Source: Lachnospiraceae bacterium (lineage in GTDB: Bacteria; Bacillota; Clostridia; Lachnospirales; Lachnospiraceae). From it: 64,000 bases of DNA. The DNA lies in the NCBI GenBank assembly GCA_015057635.1, contig SVEB01000011.1, positions 186,001 to 250,000 on the forward strand, given 5' to 3'. This document shows positions 44,445-53,594 of the stretch, one piece after another. The notes under the pieces were generated by a model. That model searched no databases. It was not told the DNA's origin and saw only the letters and a program-made list of their open reading frames with translations. The position numbers were made by a program, and so were the translations under genes. The number at the start of each line of letters is the position of its first letter. The stretch's first letter is position 1.

Positions 44445-45524
44445 TTACTCTCTTAGCAGCACTGCCAGATAGAGTACCACCGCATCTTTGAAGTGGCGTG
44501 GGTTGAAGCCGGTCTTCGTTGTAATTTTTTCGAGTTTATACTGCATTGTGTTCACGTGAAGGAACATATCATTTGCAGTTTGTTTCAGATTGCATTCATT
44601 TCTTAGGTACAGGGAAAGAAGCGAAATCTCTTCATCCGTCAGCTGACTAAGAATCTTTTCTACATATCTCTGTTTCAGAGAATCCGGCATGCTGCCTAAA
44701 ATCATCTCAATTGTGAAATCCTCATAAAATTGATAGTTATGTGGGCTTTGAGCCAGATATTTAAGTGCGATCTTAGCATGGGCATAGGAATTTGACATAA
44801 GAGAGAGCGGTGCCAGATTTCCAACGCCAAGGAAAAGAAGCTGCCGATACACCGAGCAGAACTTCTCCAGTGCTTCCCTTTTGTTATAGTAGCTATCCTC
44901 ATCAATCAGGGCAACAAACTCATTTGGATAGATGTACGTATATAGCTTGATTGAAAGACGGTCAAAGAGATTGGTAATCTCATGTTCAATCATTTTAATA
45001 TTATTTGGATTATAACGTTTATGAAGCTTAAACAAAAGAACGGCATACTGGGGGGATACCGGGATAGATAGATTTTGAAGGGTATCCTTAAGTACTTCAA
45101 AATCCTCCAGCTCATTATAGATACAGGACTTGATAATATAGGAGATCTGCTGCTGACAGGATTCATTTCGTTTGTTTAGCTGTTGTTCCTTAATAAAAAT
45201 CTCAGTTACTTTGGTAGCTAAAAAGCCGTAGCGGCTGACTTCAGATACCGGACCTGTAATGCCGATAACGGCAATCGGGATATGGTCGATCAGAATCGGA
45301 TAATTCACCCCTTCTTTTGTACCGGTATAAGTTGTGTCATCTTCGACAATGACCGTATTCTGGGTGATGATCGCATGATAGCCGGCAGCATGGAACGAAT
45401 CAATGCGGGATGTATCGGTGCTTGCAATAATGATGCCGTTGCGGTTGATGAAGTTGATCGGACACCCGCATACTTCATGAATTGCGTTTACAATCTGACC
45501 CGCTAAGTTTTTTGATATCTTCAT
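44445..45524 (-). CDS. CdaR-like sugar-diacid/glycerate transcriptional regulator
   Basis: 359 residues. N-terminal putative sugar-diacid recognition domain (LAGQIVNAIHEVCGCPINFI, then the YPILIDHIPIAVIGITGPVS ligand stretch), a middle GGDEF-like domain, and the C-terminal PucR-type HTH (CNLKQTANDMFLHVNTMQYK). Known CdaR members activate glycerate, galactarate and glucarate genes. It lies downstream of gntP-like and glycerate kinase genes on the same strand, so it likely controls them in response to glycerate. Confidence 0.9.
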   Translation of the reverse strand: MKISKNLAGQIVNAIHEVCGCPINFINRNGIIIASTDTSRIDSFHAAGYHAIITQNTVIVEDDTTYTGTKEGVNYPILIDHIPIAVIGITGPVSEVSRYGFLATKVTEIFIKEQQLNKRNESCQQQISYIIKSCIYNELEDFEVLKDTLQNLSIPVSPQYAVLLFKLHKRYNPNNIKMIEHEITNLFDRLSIKLYTYIYPNEFVALIDEDSYYNKREALEKFCSVYRQLLFLGVGNLAPLSLMSNSYAHAKIALKYLAQSPHNYQFYEDFTIEMILGSMPDSLKQRYVEKILSQLTDEEISLLSLYLRNECNLKQTANDMFLHVNTMQYKLEKITTKTGFNPRHFKDAVVLYLAVLLRE

Positions 45525-45550
45525 CTGAAGCTCCCTTCTTTATAAATGCT

Positions 45551-45596
45551 AAAATCGGCCTCTACAGAAATAACATGCTCTGTAAAGACCGATTTT
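45551..45596 (-). terminator. Hairpin between the GntP permease and cdaR-like genes
   Basis: AAAATCGGCCTCTACAGA pairs with TCTGTAAAGACCGATTTT; symmetrical A/T flanks would allow partial termination after the permease gene. Confidence 0.7.
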
Positions 45597-45644
45597 ATTA
45601 TATAGGATTCTAAATTTTAATCAAACATTATTTTATTAAGTTGA

Positions 45645-46895
45645 TTAGATTAAATAAAGAATGATGGAAACAACGGTTGTTGTAAGACCGATTAATGCTT
45701 CGTAAGGAATTAATTTCATTCTTTCTGTAATGGATACGTGAGCTACACCACCTGTTGCATGGAAGAAAGAACCATGTGGGAGGGAGTCAAGTACAGTAGC
45801 ACCAGCATGAACCATAGCGGCACCGGAGATAGCAGGAATACCTGCATCTAAGATCGCAGTGCTGAATGTGGAAGATGCGATTGTTGAACCGGCTGTTGTG
45901 GAAGCAGTAGCTGCTGCCATTAAGATACCGGAGATTGGTGCTAAGATGAAAGTTGGCATATTTAAAACTTCAAGAAGGTTGATTACGTCAACCTGTAAGT
46001 TAGAAGCTTTGATGATACCAGCGATTGTACCAGTACCAATTAATAATACGGCAACGCCTGCAACTTTTGTTAAACCGAATGCAGTGAAATCTTTTGCACT
46101 CTTAATGTGACCAGTACAGATTAATGTAACGAAACCGCCGACTGGAAGAGCGATTAATGGATCGATTACGAATCCTGTTAATGGACGAAGGGATAATAAT
46201 GCGATTACAACCACTGGTCCAATGATAGATGCTAAGAAAGAAGGAAGCTTTTCATTATCGTTATCAGATAAATCTTCTTTAGAGATAGTAGAACCTTTTT
46301 TCTTGGAAATAACAGTTGCTAAAACGATTGTTACAATAAGTGCACATAGTGCAGGGATGATGTTAGCTGCCATAACAGCAGATAAGTCAAGGTTGAAGTT
46401 TTCTGCAACTGCGATTGTGTTAGGGTTAGGGGAGATAACGTTACCAGCTTTACCGCCGCCGATCATGGCAAGAAGTACGCTTGCTTTGTTATATCCTGCT
46501 TTTTCACCGATAGCAAGAGCGATTGGTGCTACTGTGATTACAGAGATATCGATGAATACACCAACTGCACAAAGAACCATAGTTGCGATTGCGATTGAGG
46601 CAAGAGCTTTTTTCTCACCAAGTTTTGAAACGATGACTTCCGCTATCTTTGCAGCGGCACCGGTCTGAATTAAGATACCAGCTAAAATACCAGATGTAAG
46701 GATACGAAGTACGGAAGACATCATGCCTTCTGCACCAGTGATCATGGTAGATACGGTGCCAGTAAGCCCCGCTCCGCCTACAAGACCGCCTACTAATGCG
46801 CCAAGAATTAAGCTGTAAGTTGGCTGCACTTTTTTTACGATCAGAAAAATAGCAACGGCAAGACCAAGTAAAGCCCCAAGTGTTGTAATTTCCAT
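45645..46895 (-). CDS. GntP-family permease (gluconate/glycerate:H+ symporter)
   Basis: 416 residues with about 12 hydrophobic segments. Opens MEITTLGALLGLAVAIFLIV; the family signatures GGLVGGAGL, GILAGILIQTGAAAKIAE and GGKAGNVISPNPNTIAVAE are present. Its place between glycerate kinase and a CdaR regulator suggests D-glycerate as substrate. RBS AGAGGAAGG. Confidence 0.92.
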   Translation of the reverse strand: MEITTLGALLGLAVAIFLIVKKVQPTYSLILGALVGGLVGGAGLTGTVSTMITGAEGMMSSVLRILTSGILAGILIQTGAAAKIAEVIVSKLGEKKALASIAIATMVLCAVGVFIDISVITVAPIALAIGEKAGYNKASVLLAMIGGGKAGNVISPNPNTIAVAENFNLDLSAVMAANIIPALCALIVTIVLATVISKKKGSTISKEDLSDNDNEKLPSFLASIIGPVVVIALLSLRPLTGFVIDPLIALPVGGFVTLICTGHIKSAKDFTAFGLTKVAGVAVLLIGTGTIAGIIKASNLQVDVINLLEVLNMPTFILAPISGILMAAATASTTAGSTIASSTFSTAILDAGIPAISGAAMVHAGATVLDSLPHGSFFHATGGVAHVSITERMKLIPYEALIGLTTTVVSIILYLI

Positions 46896-46983
46896 AAATG
46901 AATACCTTCCTCTCTTAATAGAAAAAATTTATCTTATGAAGCAGCATCAATGCTGTTAGTTCATACATATGTGTTATTGTGTT

Positions 46984-48120
46984 TTATTGATATAAAGAAA
47001 CCAATCGGAATACCTGTTCTGCTGTGTCACGAAGATTCTCAGCGGCAGTTGTTCTATTCATTGCTTCTTCTAAAGTAGAGATTCTTCTTAGAATCGGGAA
47101 GAAAGCATCAATGCCTTCTTTGTTGCATTCAGTCGCTTCTTTTGTGACGCTTCCTGCAAATGCAAATACTTTTTTATTGTACTTTTTCGCTAGTTTTGCT
47201 ACACCGATCGGCGCTTTTCCCATAGCTGTCTGGAAGTCTAATCTACCTTCCCCTGTGATGACGATATCTGCATCTTTAATGTCTTCTTCTAATTTGATTT
47301 CCTGTAAAATAATCTGAATGCCAGGTTCTAATTTCCCATTTAAGAAGGAAAGGAAGGCGAACCCCATACCGCCTGCTGCACCTGTTCCAGGAACGTCTTT
47401 TGTGTCTTTGCCAAACGTTTTGGCAGTAAGAAGTGCATAATTTGCTAATAACTGATCCATATGGGTGATCATTTCAGGGGTAGCCCCTTTTTGTGGTCCG
47501 TATATCGCACTGCAGCCATTGTCGCCGCAAAGAGGGTTTGTTACATCACAGGCAATCTTAAAGTTACATTCCTTTAATTCAGGAAGCACATGATCCGTTG
47601 TGATGGAATGAAGTGATTCTAAACCTTTGGCACCATTCGCAATCGGTGCTCCGGCTGCATCTAAAAGCCCAAATCCAAGTGCTTTTAACATACCGGTACC
47701 GCCGTCGTTCGTAGCACTTCCGCCAATCCCCACGATGAAATTGCGGCATCCTTTTAAAATCGCATCCTTGATTACTTCTCCGACACCATAAGTAGTTGTA
47801 TTCATCGGATTCTTTAAGAAATCAGGAACAAGAGTGATGCCAGCGGCACCAGACATTTCGATGATTGCGGTCTTGCTTTCTTCTAAGATACCATACTGGC
47901 ATTCTATCGGTGATTCTAATGGCCCGGTTACCGTAACGGATTCGTATCTGCCATTCATTCCGTTCACAAGCGCTTCAACTGTCCCTTCTCCGCCATCTGC
48001 TAATGGTTTTACGATAACAGTTGCATTGGCTACTTTTTCTATTCCTTCTTTAATGGCATTTCCTGCTTCTAAGGAAGTCATGCTGCCTTTTAAAGAATCA
48101 ATTGCAATAACAACTTTCAT
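46984..48120 (-). CDS. Glycerate kinase (GarK/GlxK type)
   Basis: 378 residues, the usual length of glycerate kinase type 1. Phosphorylates D-glycerate to 2-phosphoglycerate (or 3-), feeding lower glycolysis next to PEP, where PpdK acts. Motifs: IAIDSLKGSMTSLEAGNAI, PLADGGEGTVEAL, GIGGSATNDGGTGMLKALGF, VPGTGAAGGMGF and ITGEGRLDFQTAMGKAPIG. First gene of the glycerate set, with RBS TTGGAGGAC. Confidence 0.96.
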   Translation of the reverse strand: MKVVIAIDSLKGSMTSLEAGNAIKEGIEKVANATVIVKPLADGGEGTVEALVNGMNGRYESVTVTGPLESPIECQYGILEESKTAIIEMSGAAGITLVPDFLKNPMNTTTYGVGEVIKDAILKGCRNFIVGIGGSATNDGGTGMLKALGFGLLDAAGAPIANGAKGLESLHSITTDHVLPELKECNFKIACDVTNPLCGDNGCSAIYGPQKGATPEMITHMDQLLANYALLTAKTFGKDTKDVPGTGAAGGMGFAFLSFLNGKLEPGIQIILQEIKLEEDIKDADIVITGEGRLDFQTAMGKAPIGVAKLAKKYNKKVFAFAGSVTKEATECNKEGIDAFFPILRRISTLEEAMNRTTAAENLRDTAEQVFRLVSLYQ

Positions 48121-48250
48121 AAGATGTCCTCCAAATAATTTTCGATGTTAATGTATAGCATATGCGTTTTGTCTAAAAAAATTGTAGCGAAGTTTGTAGG
48201 AAAAAGATACGTTATAGATGACATAATGATACAAAAGAAAAGAAGAATTC

Positions 48251-48266
48251 TTGTTATACATAACAA
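48251..48266. promoter_or_regulatory. Near-perfect palindrome, possible operator or weak terminator
   Basis: TTGTTATACATAACAA reads almost the same on both strands. It lies 130 bases upstream of glycerate kinase and just past the stop of the zinc phospholipase-like gene. Role unclear. Confidence 0.3.
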
Positions 48267-48272
48267 AGGATA

Positions 48273-49220
48273 TCAAAAACATGGAATCCCATTATGATAG
48301 GAAAGACTTCCGATTGTGGAGAATGTCAATTTTCTTCGATCATGTTTTGGAAGATTGGCGACGATTGAGCAAAGGTAAGGTGTACATGCGTCGGTATAGT
48401 GCTGATAGACAAGGCAGGAATCCTCAATCATATCAAAGACAGACTGGCGGGATTTCTTTTCGGGAGCCCATGGATTTCTATAGCAGCGGTGTGACTGGTT
48501 GAATGCATCCATTGTATCTTTGCAGGAATCGGTCTGAATGAGATTGGCGGCCATTGTGGAGTGGAACACGTTTTGTTCCAGGAATAGAGCGGCCTTGCGT
48601 TTTAACCCGGTGTTATCGTGCAGGAGGAAGGTTCCAAGTTTCATAAAACCATAGGAGATACGATACTGTGGGGATAACCCGTACAGATCGCGGATTGTAT
48701 GGTCCATAAGATCAGAGATGACGGCTAATTCTCTTTTATTAAGAGCCAGTGTTTTGGTCTGATGAAAGGCAGAAGGTAAAAGGTTTCGTTCCCGCTTTAA
48801 AAGGCAGACATCCAGAACGGATTCTAAATGCGTATGTTTTGCAAATGCGTCCTCATCCACCCCACTGATTCCGCATCGGGCATATACATAAGGATGAATC
48901 CTCGTATCCAGTGTATAATGGCAGAGAAAACCGAGAAAATAAGAAATTGCGATTTCACGGTCTTTTCGCATCTCTAATCCTTCGGAACGTGTCAGGAAGT
49001 GCTCAAAGAAAGCACCAGTCTTGTGCTCATGCATCTGTTTTCCTACATTACGGGAGACGGGACCTGCCACGAATATAATATTATAGAAAAAAAGATCGGG
49101 GCCCTGCAGGCCGGCATTGAAAGCGTTTTTATTTCGGGCAATGATTTGATTCAGTCGTTCGTCTTTTATATAACAGCTGAGCTTTTGTCCGATCAGGTAA
49201 TGGGTTGTAAATCCAGGCAT
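48273..49220 (-). CDS. Zinc-dependent phospholipase C/S1-P1 nuclease-fold family protein
   Basis: 315 residues from ATG 49220. Conserved start PGFTTHYLIGQKL, the AGLQGPDLFFYN site, the HEHKTGAFFEHFL and FLGFLCHYTLDTRIHPYVYA histidine motifs that bind zinc, and the KHTHLESVLD motif. No signal peptide, so it probably acts in the cytoplasm, as in other clostridial members of unknown substrate. ATG 49226 is in frame but abuts the GAGGG ribosome site; 49220 fits better. Confidence 0.82.
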   Translation of the reverse strand: MPGFTTHYLIGQKLSCYIKDERLNQIIARNKNAFNAGLQGPDLFFYNIIFVAGPVSRNVGKQMHEHKTGAFFEHFLTRSEGLEMRKDREIAISYFLGFLCHYTLDTRIHPYVYARCGISGVDEDAFAKHTHLESVLDVCLLKRERNLLPSAFHQTKTLALNKRELAVISDLMDHTIRDLYGLSPQYRISYGFMKLGTFLLHDNTGLKRKAALFLEQNVFHSTMAANLIQTDSCKDTMDAFNQSHRCYRNPWAPEKKSRQSVFDMIEDSCLVYQHYTDACTPYLCSIVANLPKHDRRKLTFSTIGSLSYHNGIPCF

Positions 49221-49400
49221 ATTCATTCCCTCTTTCTGTTCTAAGTATGATATGACAAATCAATTGAAATCATTCAGATTGCACAGTTTGAAATGGTTAT
49301 TCTTAGTATATATCAGTTAAAGTTCAAGTGCATAGATAGCGGCATAGCATTTTAGACAAAAGCAAGTAAATATACGTAGAATGTTGGTGAATAATGTCGA

Positions 49401-49447
49401 TTGACGATAAAAATATGCAATGATAGAATAACTGTTAGAATTCTAAC
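49401..49447 (+). promoter_or_regulatory. marR promoter and operator
   Basis: TTGACG (49401-49406), 17 bases, TAGAAT (49424-49429), then the perfect palindrome GTTAGAATTCTAAC (49434-49447) over the start of transcription. A twin palindrome precedes the ABC genes, so the MarR protein likely binds both. Confidence 0.75.
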
Positions 49448-49464
49448 TATTAAGGGGAAACACA

Positions 49465-49893
49465 ATGGAGCGAAGAGAAATTGGAAAAGAAATTATAATT
49501 CTATCCAATCAGCTGAAACGTAGGGTAGATCATATCGTTGCATCTTATGGCCTGACTGGCGTACAGTCCAGAGTCATCAGACATATCTATGAGAAGTCCA
49601 AGGTATGTGACGTATACCAGAAAGATATTGAGGATGCATTCGAGATCAGACGTTCATCCGTCACAAGCGTGTTGCAGCTGCTAGAGAAGAAAGGTTTTAT
49701 TAAACGGGAGAGCGTATCGGAAGATGCCCGCTTAAAAAAGCTGACGCTTACCGAACAAGGTAGGAAGATGCATGAGTCCGTCTGCAATGTGATTGAAGAG
49801 ATGGAGGAAGGCTTTTACGCAGCACTCACCAAAGAAGAAATGGAACAGCTATTCTGCTCAATTGAAAAATTAGCCTTACTTGTGAAAGAATAA
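49465..49893 (+). CDS. MarR-family transcriptional regulator
   Basis: 142 residues. Winged helix with YQKDIEDAFEIRRSSVTSVL (recognition helix) and the LEKKGFIKRESVSEDARLKKLTLT wing. Dimer-forming helices flank it. It is 43 bases upstream of an ABC exporter pair, and both promoter and gap contain GTTAGAA-type palindromes, so it is very probably a local repressor of itself and the exporter. Confidence 0.93.
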   Translation: MERREIGKEIIILSNQLKRRVDHIVASYGLTGVQSRVIRHIYEKSKVCDVYQKDIEDAFEIRRSSVTSVLQLLEKKGFIKRESVSEDARLKKLTLTEQGRKMHESVCNVIEEMEEGFYAALTKEEMEQLFCSIEKLALLVKE

Positions 49894-49906
49894 TTTTTTG
49901 TACAGA

Positions 49907-49924
49907 TTGTTAGAAAACTAACAA
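49907..49924. promoter_or_regulatory. Second MarR-type operator
   Basis: TTGTTAGAAAACTAACAA contains GTTAGAAAACTAAC, the same half-sites as the operator at 49434-49447. It sits between marR and the first ABC gene, just before AAAGGAGG. Confidence 0.7.
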
Positions 49925-49936
49925 AGGAGGGTTTAT

Positions 49937-51670
49937 ATGATTAAAAAGTTGATGGCATATGTTAGAGAGTATAAAAAAGCCTCTATCCTGTGTCCGCTGT
50001 TTATTGCACTTGAAGTAATAATGGAGATCATCATTCCGCTCATTATGGCATCCATTATCGATTCCGGTATTGGAAACAATAATCTAAGCTATGTGTATAG
50101 GATGGGAGCCGTGATGTTAGGAACGGCGATGCTATCTTTAACATTCGGTGCTTTAGCCGGAAAGTATGCAGCCTACGCATCGACTGGGTTTGCAAAGAAT
50201 TTAAGAAAAGGAATGTATGAGAATATTCAGGACTTTTCCTTTCAGAATATCGATAAATATTCAACAGCCGGTCTTGTGACAAGACTGACAACAGACGTGA
50301 CCAATGTGCAGAATGCATATCAGATGGTAATTCGTATGTTCGTAAGAGCACCATTTATGATGATCTCTGCTATGGTGATGACATTTATCATCAATGCGAG
50401 ACTCGCAATGGTATTCTTAGTGGCAACTGTATTCTTAAGTATTTTCCTGTATTTGATCATGACAAAAGCACATCCATACTTTAAGGAAGTATTTGAAAAG
50501 TATGATAATTTAAATGCAAGCGTTCAGGAAAACTTAACTGGTATCCGTGTCGTAAAAGCATATGTAAGAGAAGACTATGAAAAGAATAAATTTAAAGGTG
50601 CGTCTAAGGTAGTGTATGAATTCTTCCTTCGCGCCGAAAAGCTGGTTGTATTAAATACACCGGTTATGTCTTTTGCAGTGTACACCTGTATCCTCTTAAT
50701 CTCCTGGCTGGGTGCTAAGATGATCGTGGGCGGAAGCATGACAACCGGACAGTTAATGAGCATGTTCTCTTATACGATGAATATCTTAATGTCCCTTATG
50801 TTCATGGCAATGGTATTCGTTATGGTAACAATGGCGAAATCCTCTGCAGAACGTATTGTAGAGGTGTTAGAAGAAAAGAGCGATTTAACAAATAAGGAAG
50901 ATCCGGTTTACGAAGTGAAGGATGGTTCTATCGAGTTTAATCATGCGAACTTCAGCTACTCAAATGATGAAGAGAAATTAGCCCTGGAAGATATCAACTT
51001 AAAGATTGAATCCGGTCAGACAATTGGTGTCCTTGGCGGTACCGGCAGTGCGAAGACATCCTTTGTACAGCTGATCCCAAGACTTTACGATGTGACAAGC
51101 GGTTCTGTTAAGGTAGGCGGTCTTGATGTAAGGGATTACGATATTGAGACACTTCGTAATGAAGTAGCCATGGTTCTTCAGAAGAACGTATTATTCTCCG
51201 GAACAATCAAAGAGAATCTAAGATGGGGCAACAAAGATGCTACCGATGAAGAGATCATCCATGCATGCAAACTTGCACAGGCAAGTGAGTTTGTGGAGCG
51301 CTTCCCAAATCAGTACGATACTCATATTGAACAGGGCGGCACAAATGTATCCGGTGGTCAGAAGCAACGTCTCTGTATCGCAAGAGCATTATTAAAGAAA
51401 CCAAAGATCTTAATTTTAGATGACTCTACAAGTGCGGTTGATACTAAGACCGATGCGTTAATCCGTAAGGCATTTAAAGAGGAAATCCCGGATACAACGA
51501 AGATTATCATTGCACAGAGAATATCATCCATTGAGGATGCGGACCGCATCATCGTATTAAATGACGGTAAGATCGACGGATTTGGCACTCATAAGGAGTT
51601 ATTGGAAAACAATGCGATTTATCGCGAAGTATATGAATCACAGACGAGAGGAGCGAATCAGCATGAATAG
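49937..51670 (+). CDS. ABC exporter half-transporter, subunit 1 (degenerate ATP site)
   Basis: 577 residues: six-helix membrane domain, then the ATPase domain. Walker A is GGTGSAKTS (Ala in place of the usual Gly before Lys), signature NVSGGQKQRLCIARAL is canonical, but Walker B reads LILDDSTSAVD, with Asp where the catalytic Glu belongs. This is the pattern of the weak-site partner in heterodimeric exporters such as BmrCD or TM287/288. Drug or lipid efflux is likely; the MarR gene before it fits. The next gene overlaps by 8 bases. Confidence 0.93.
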   Translation: MIKKLMAYVREYKKASILCPLFIALEVIMEIIIPLIMASIIDSGIGNNNLSYVYRMGAVMLGTAMLSLTFGALAGKYAAYASTGFAKNLRKGMYENIQDFSFQNIDKYSTAGLVTRLTTDVTNVQNAYQMVIRMFVRAPFMMISAMVMTFIINARLAMVFLVATVFLSIFLYLIMTKAHPYFKEVFEKYDNLNASVQENLTGIRVVKAYVREDYEKNKFKGASKVVYEFFLRAEKLVVLNTPVMSFAVYTCILLISWLGAKMIVGGSMTTGQLMSMFSYTMNILMSLMFMAMVFVMVTMAKSSAERIVEVLEEKSDLTNKEDPVYEVKDGSIEFNHANFSYSNDEEKLALEDINLKIESGQTIGVLGGTGSAKTSFVQLIPRLYDVTSGSVKVGGLDVRDYDIETLRNEVAMVLQKNVLFSGTIKENLRWGNKDATDEEIIHACKLAQASEFVERFPNQYDTHIEQGGTNVSGGQKQRLCIARALLKKPKILILDDSTSAVDTKTDALIRKAFKEEIPDTTKIIIAQRISSIEDADRIIVLNDGKIDGFGTHKELLENNAIYREVYESQTRGANQHE

Positions 51671-53549
51671 AGATCCAGAGTCTATGAAGAAGGGAAATCA
51701 GGGTAAGACATTAAAACGCCTTCTCTCTATTATTTTCAAAAATTATAAGATCCAGTGCATTGTGGTGCTAATTTGTATCTTAATCAGCTCCCTTGCCAAT
51801 GTAGCCGGGACCTTATTCTTAAAAAGACTGATCGATACGTATATTGAGCCATTTATAGGAGTGGCTTCCCCGAATTTCACACCGCTTTTAAAAGCGCTTG
51901 TTATTATGGGTGCAGTATATTACACCGGTGTGCTGTCCACTTATATGTATAACCGTATTATGATCAATGTATCACAGGGTACGCTAAAGACAGTACGTGA
52001 CGATATGTTCTCTCATATGGAGCGTCTCCCGATTAAGTACTTTGATACTCATACACATGGCGATATTATGAGTTTATACACAAACGATACCGATACCCTT
52101 CGTCAGATGATCAGCCAGAGTATCCCTCAGCTGTTATCTTCCGTTATCACGATCGTAAGCGTATTCATTTCCATGTTAGCGTTAAGCATTCCTCTTACGG
52201 TAGTTATCGTGGTGATGGTCGGCGTTATGTTTATGACCGTTAAGACAATCGGCGGCAAGAGCTCTAAATTCTTTATGAAGCAGCAGATAGAATTAGGTTC
52301 TTTAAATGGTTTCATTGAAGAAATGATGGAAGGCCAGAAGGTCGTAAAGGTATTCTGTCATGAAGAAGAAGCAAAAGCAGACTTTAACCGTTTAAACGAA
52401 AGCTTATGTAACAGTGCGAACAATGCGAATAAATTCGCAAATATTTTAATGCCGATTATGGGTAACTTAGGACATATCAATTTCGTACTGACAACAATTG
52501 TTGGCTCCATCCTTGCAATCGGCGGTGTGGGCGGATTCACTCTTGGTTCCTTAGCAGCATTCTTACAGCTTACAAAAACGTTCAATCAGCCAATCCAGCA
52601 GATCTCCCAGCAGTTCAACTCCATTATCATGGCGCTTGCGGGAGCAGAACGTATCTTTGCGTTAATGGATGAAGCACCGGAAGAAGATGAAGGTCAGGTT
52701 ACACTTGTAAACGCAAATGTTGATGAGTCCGGCTCTATTACAGAGGTAAAAGAACGTACCGGTATCTGGGCATGGAAATACCCTCACAGCGATGGTAGTG
52801 TAACTTATGAAAGACTTCTTGGTGATGTTGTATTTGATGATGTTGATTTCGGATATAACGAAGAGAAGGTCATTCTTCATAACATCAAGCTGTTTGCAAA
52901 ACCAGGACAGAAGATTGCCTTTGTTGGTGCTACCGGTGCCGGAAAGACAACGATTACAAACCTAATCAACCGTTTCTACGATATTCAGGACGGAAAGATC
53001 CGTTATGATGGCATTAATATCAACAAGATTAAGAAAGATGACCTTCGCCGTTCTTTAGGTGTGGTTCTTCAGGATACGCATCTTTTCACCGGAACAGTAA
53101 AAGATAATATTCGTTACGGCAAGTTAGATGCGACGGATGAAGAAGTATATGCAGCAGCGAGACTTGCGAATGCGGATACCTTTATTAAACATCTTCCAAA
53201 TGGTTATGACACAATGTTAAGCGGAGATGGCGCAAGCCTTTCTCAGGGACAGAGACAGCTGCTTGCGATTGCAAGAGCAGCGATTGCAAATCCTCCGGTT
53301 TTAATCTTAGATGAAGCGACATCCAGCATTGATACCAGAACGGAGGCAATCGTTCAGGAAGGTATGGACAAGTTAATGGAAGGAAGAACGGTATTTGTTA
53401 TTGCACACCGTCTTTCTACTGTTAAGAATTCCGATGTGATCATGGTCTTAGACCAGGGACATATCATCGAACGTGGTTCTCACGACGACCTGATCGCCGA
53501 ACGCGGCAAATACTATCAGCTTTATACCGGGGCATTTGAGCTTTCGTAG
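51663..53549 (+). CDS. ABC exporter half-transporter, subunit 2
   Basis: 628 residues from ATG 51663. Walker A GATGAGKTT, signature SLSQGQRQLLAIARAA (LSQGQ, a variant found in heterodimers), Walker B LILDEATSSID with the catalytic Glu, and H-loop IAHRLSTV. An insert of about 40 residues between the membrane and ATPase domains (GSITEVKERTGIWAWKYP) is typical of the BmrD/TM288-like subunit. The frame is open to 51561 inside subunit 1, but GAGAGGAG precedes 51663. Confidence 0.94.
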   Translation: MNRDPESMKKGNQGKTLKRLLSIIFKNYKIQCIVVLICILISSLANVAGTLFLKRLIDTYIEPFIGVASPNFTPLLKALVIMGAVYYTGVLSTYMYNRIMINVSQGTLKTVRDDMFSHMERLPIKYFDTHTHGDIMSLYTNDTDTLRQMISQSIPQLLSSVITIVSVFISMLALSIPLTVVIVVMVGVMFMTVKTIGGKSSKFFMKQQIELGSLNGFIEEMMEGQKVVKVFCHEEEAKADFNRLNESLCNSANNANKFANILMPIMGNLGHINFVLTTIVGSILAIGGVGGFTLGSLAAFLQLTKTFNQPIQQISQQFNSIIMALAGAERIFALMDEAPEEDEGQVTLVNANVDESGSITEVKERTGIWAWKYPHSDGSVTYERLLGDVVFDDVDFGYNEEKVILHNIKLFAKPGQKIAFVGATGAGKTTITNLINRFYDIQDGKIRYDGININKIKKDDLRRSLGVVLQDTHLFTGTVKDNIRYGKLDATDEEVYAAARLANADTFIKHLPNGYDTMLSGDGASLSQGQRQLLAIARAAIANPPVLILDEATSSIDTRTEAIVQEGMDKLMEGRTVFVIAHRLSTVKNSDVIMVLDQGHIIERGSHDDLIAERGKYYQLYTGAFELS

Positions 53550-53550
53550 A

Positions 53551-53594
53551 CAGACGGACGTAAAGTGCAGACGGACGTAAAGTGCAGACGGACG
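53551..53594 (+). repeat. 17-bp tandem repeat, 2.6 copies
   Basis: CAGACGGACGTAAAGTG at 53551-53567 and 53568-53584, then CAGACGGACG to 53594, directly after the ABC stop codon. CAGACGGAC also occurs at or near the edges of other palindromes. Confidence 0.9.
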
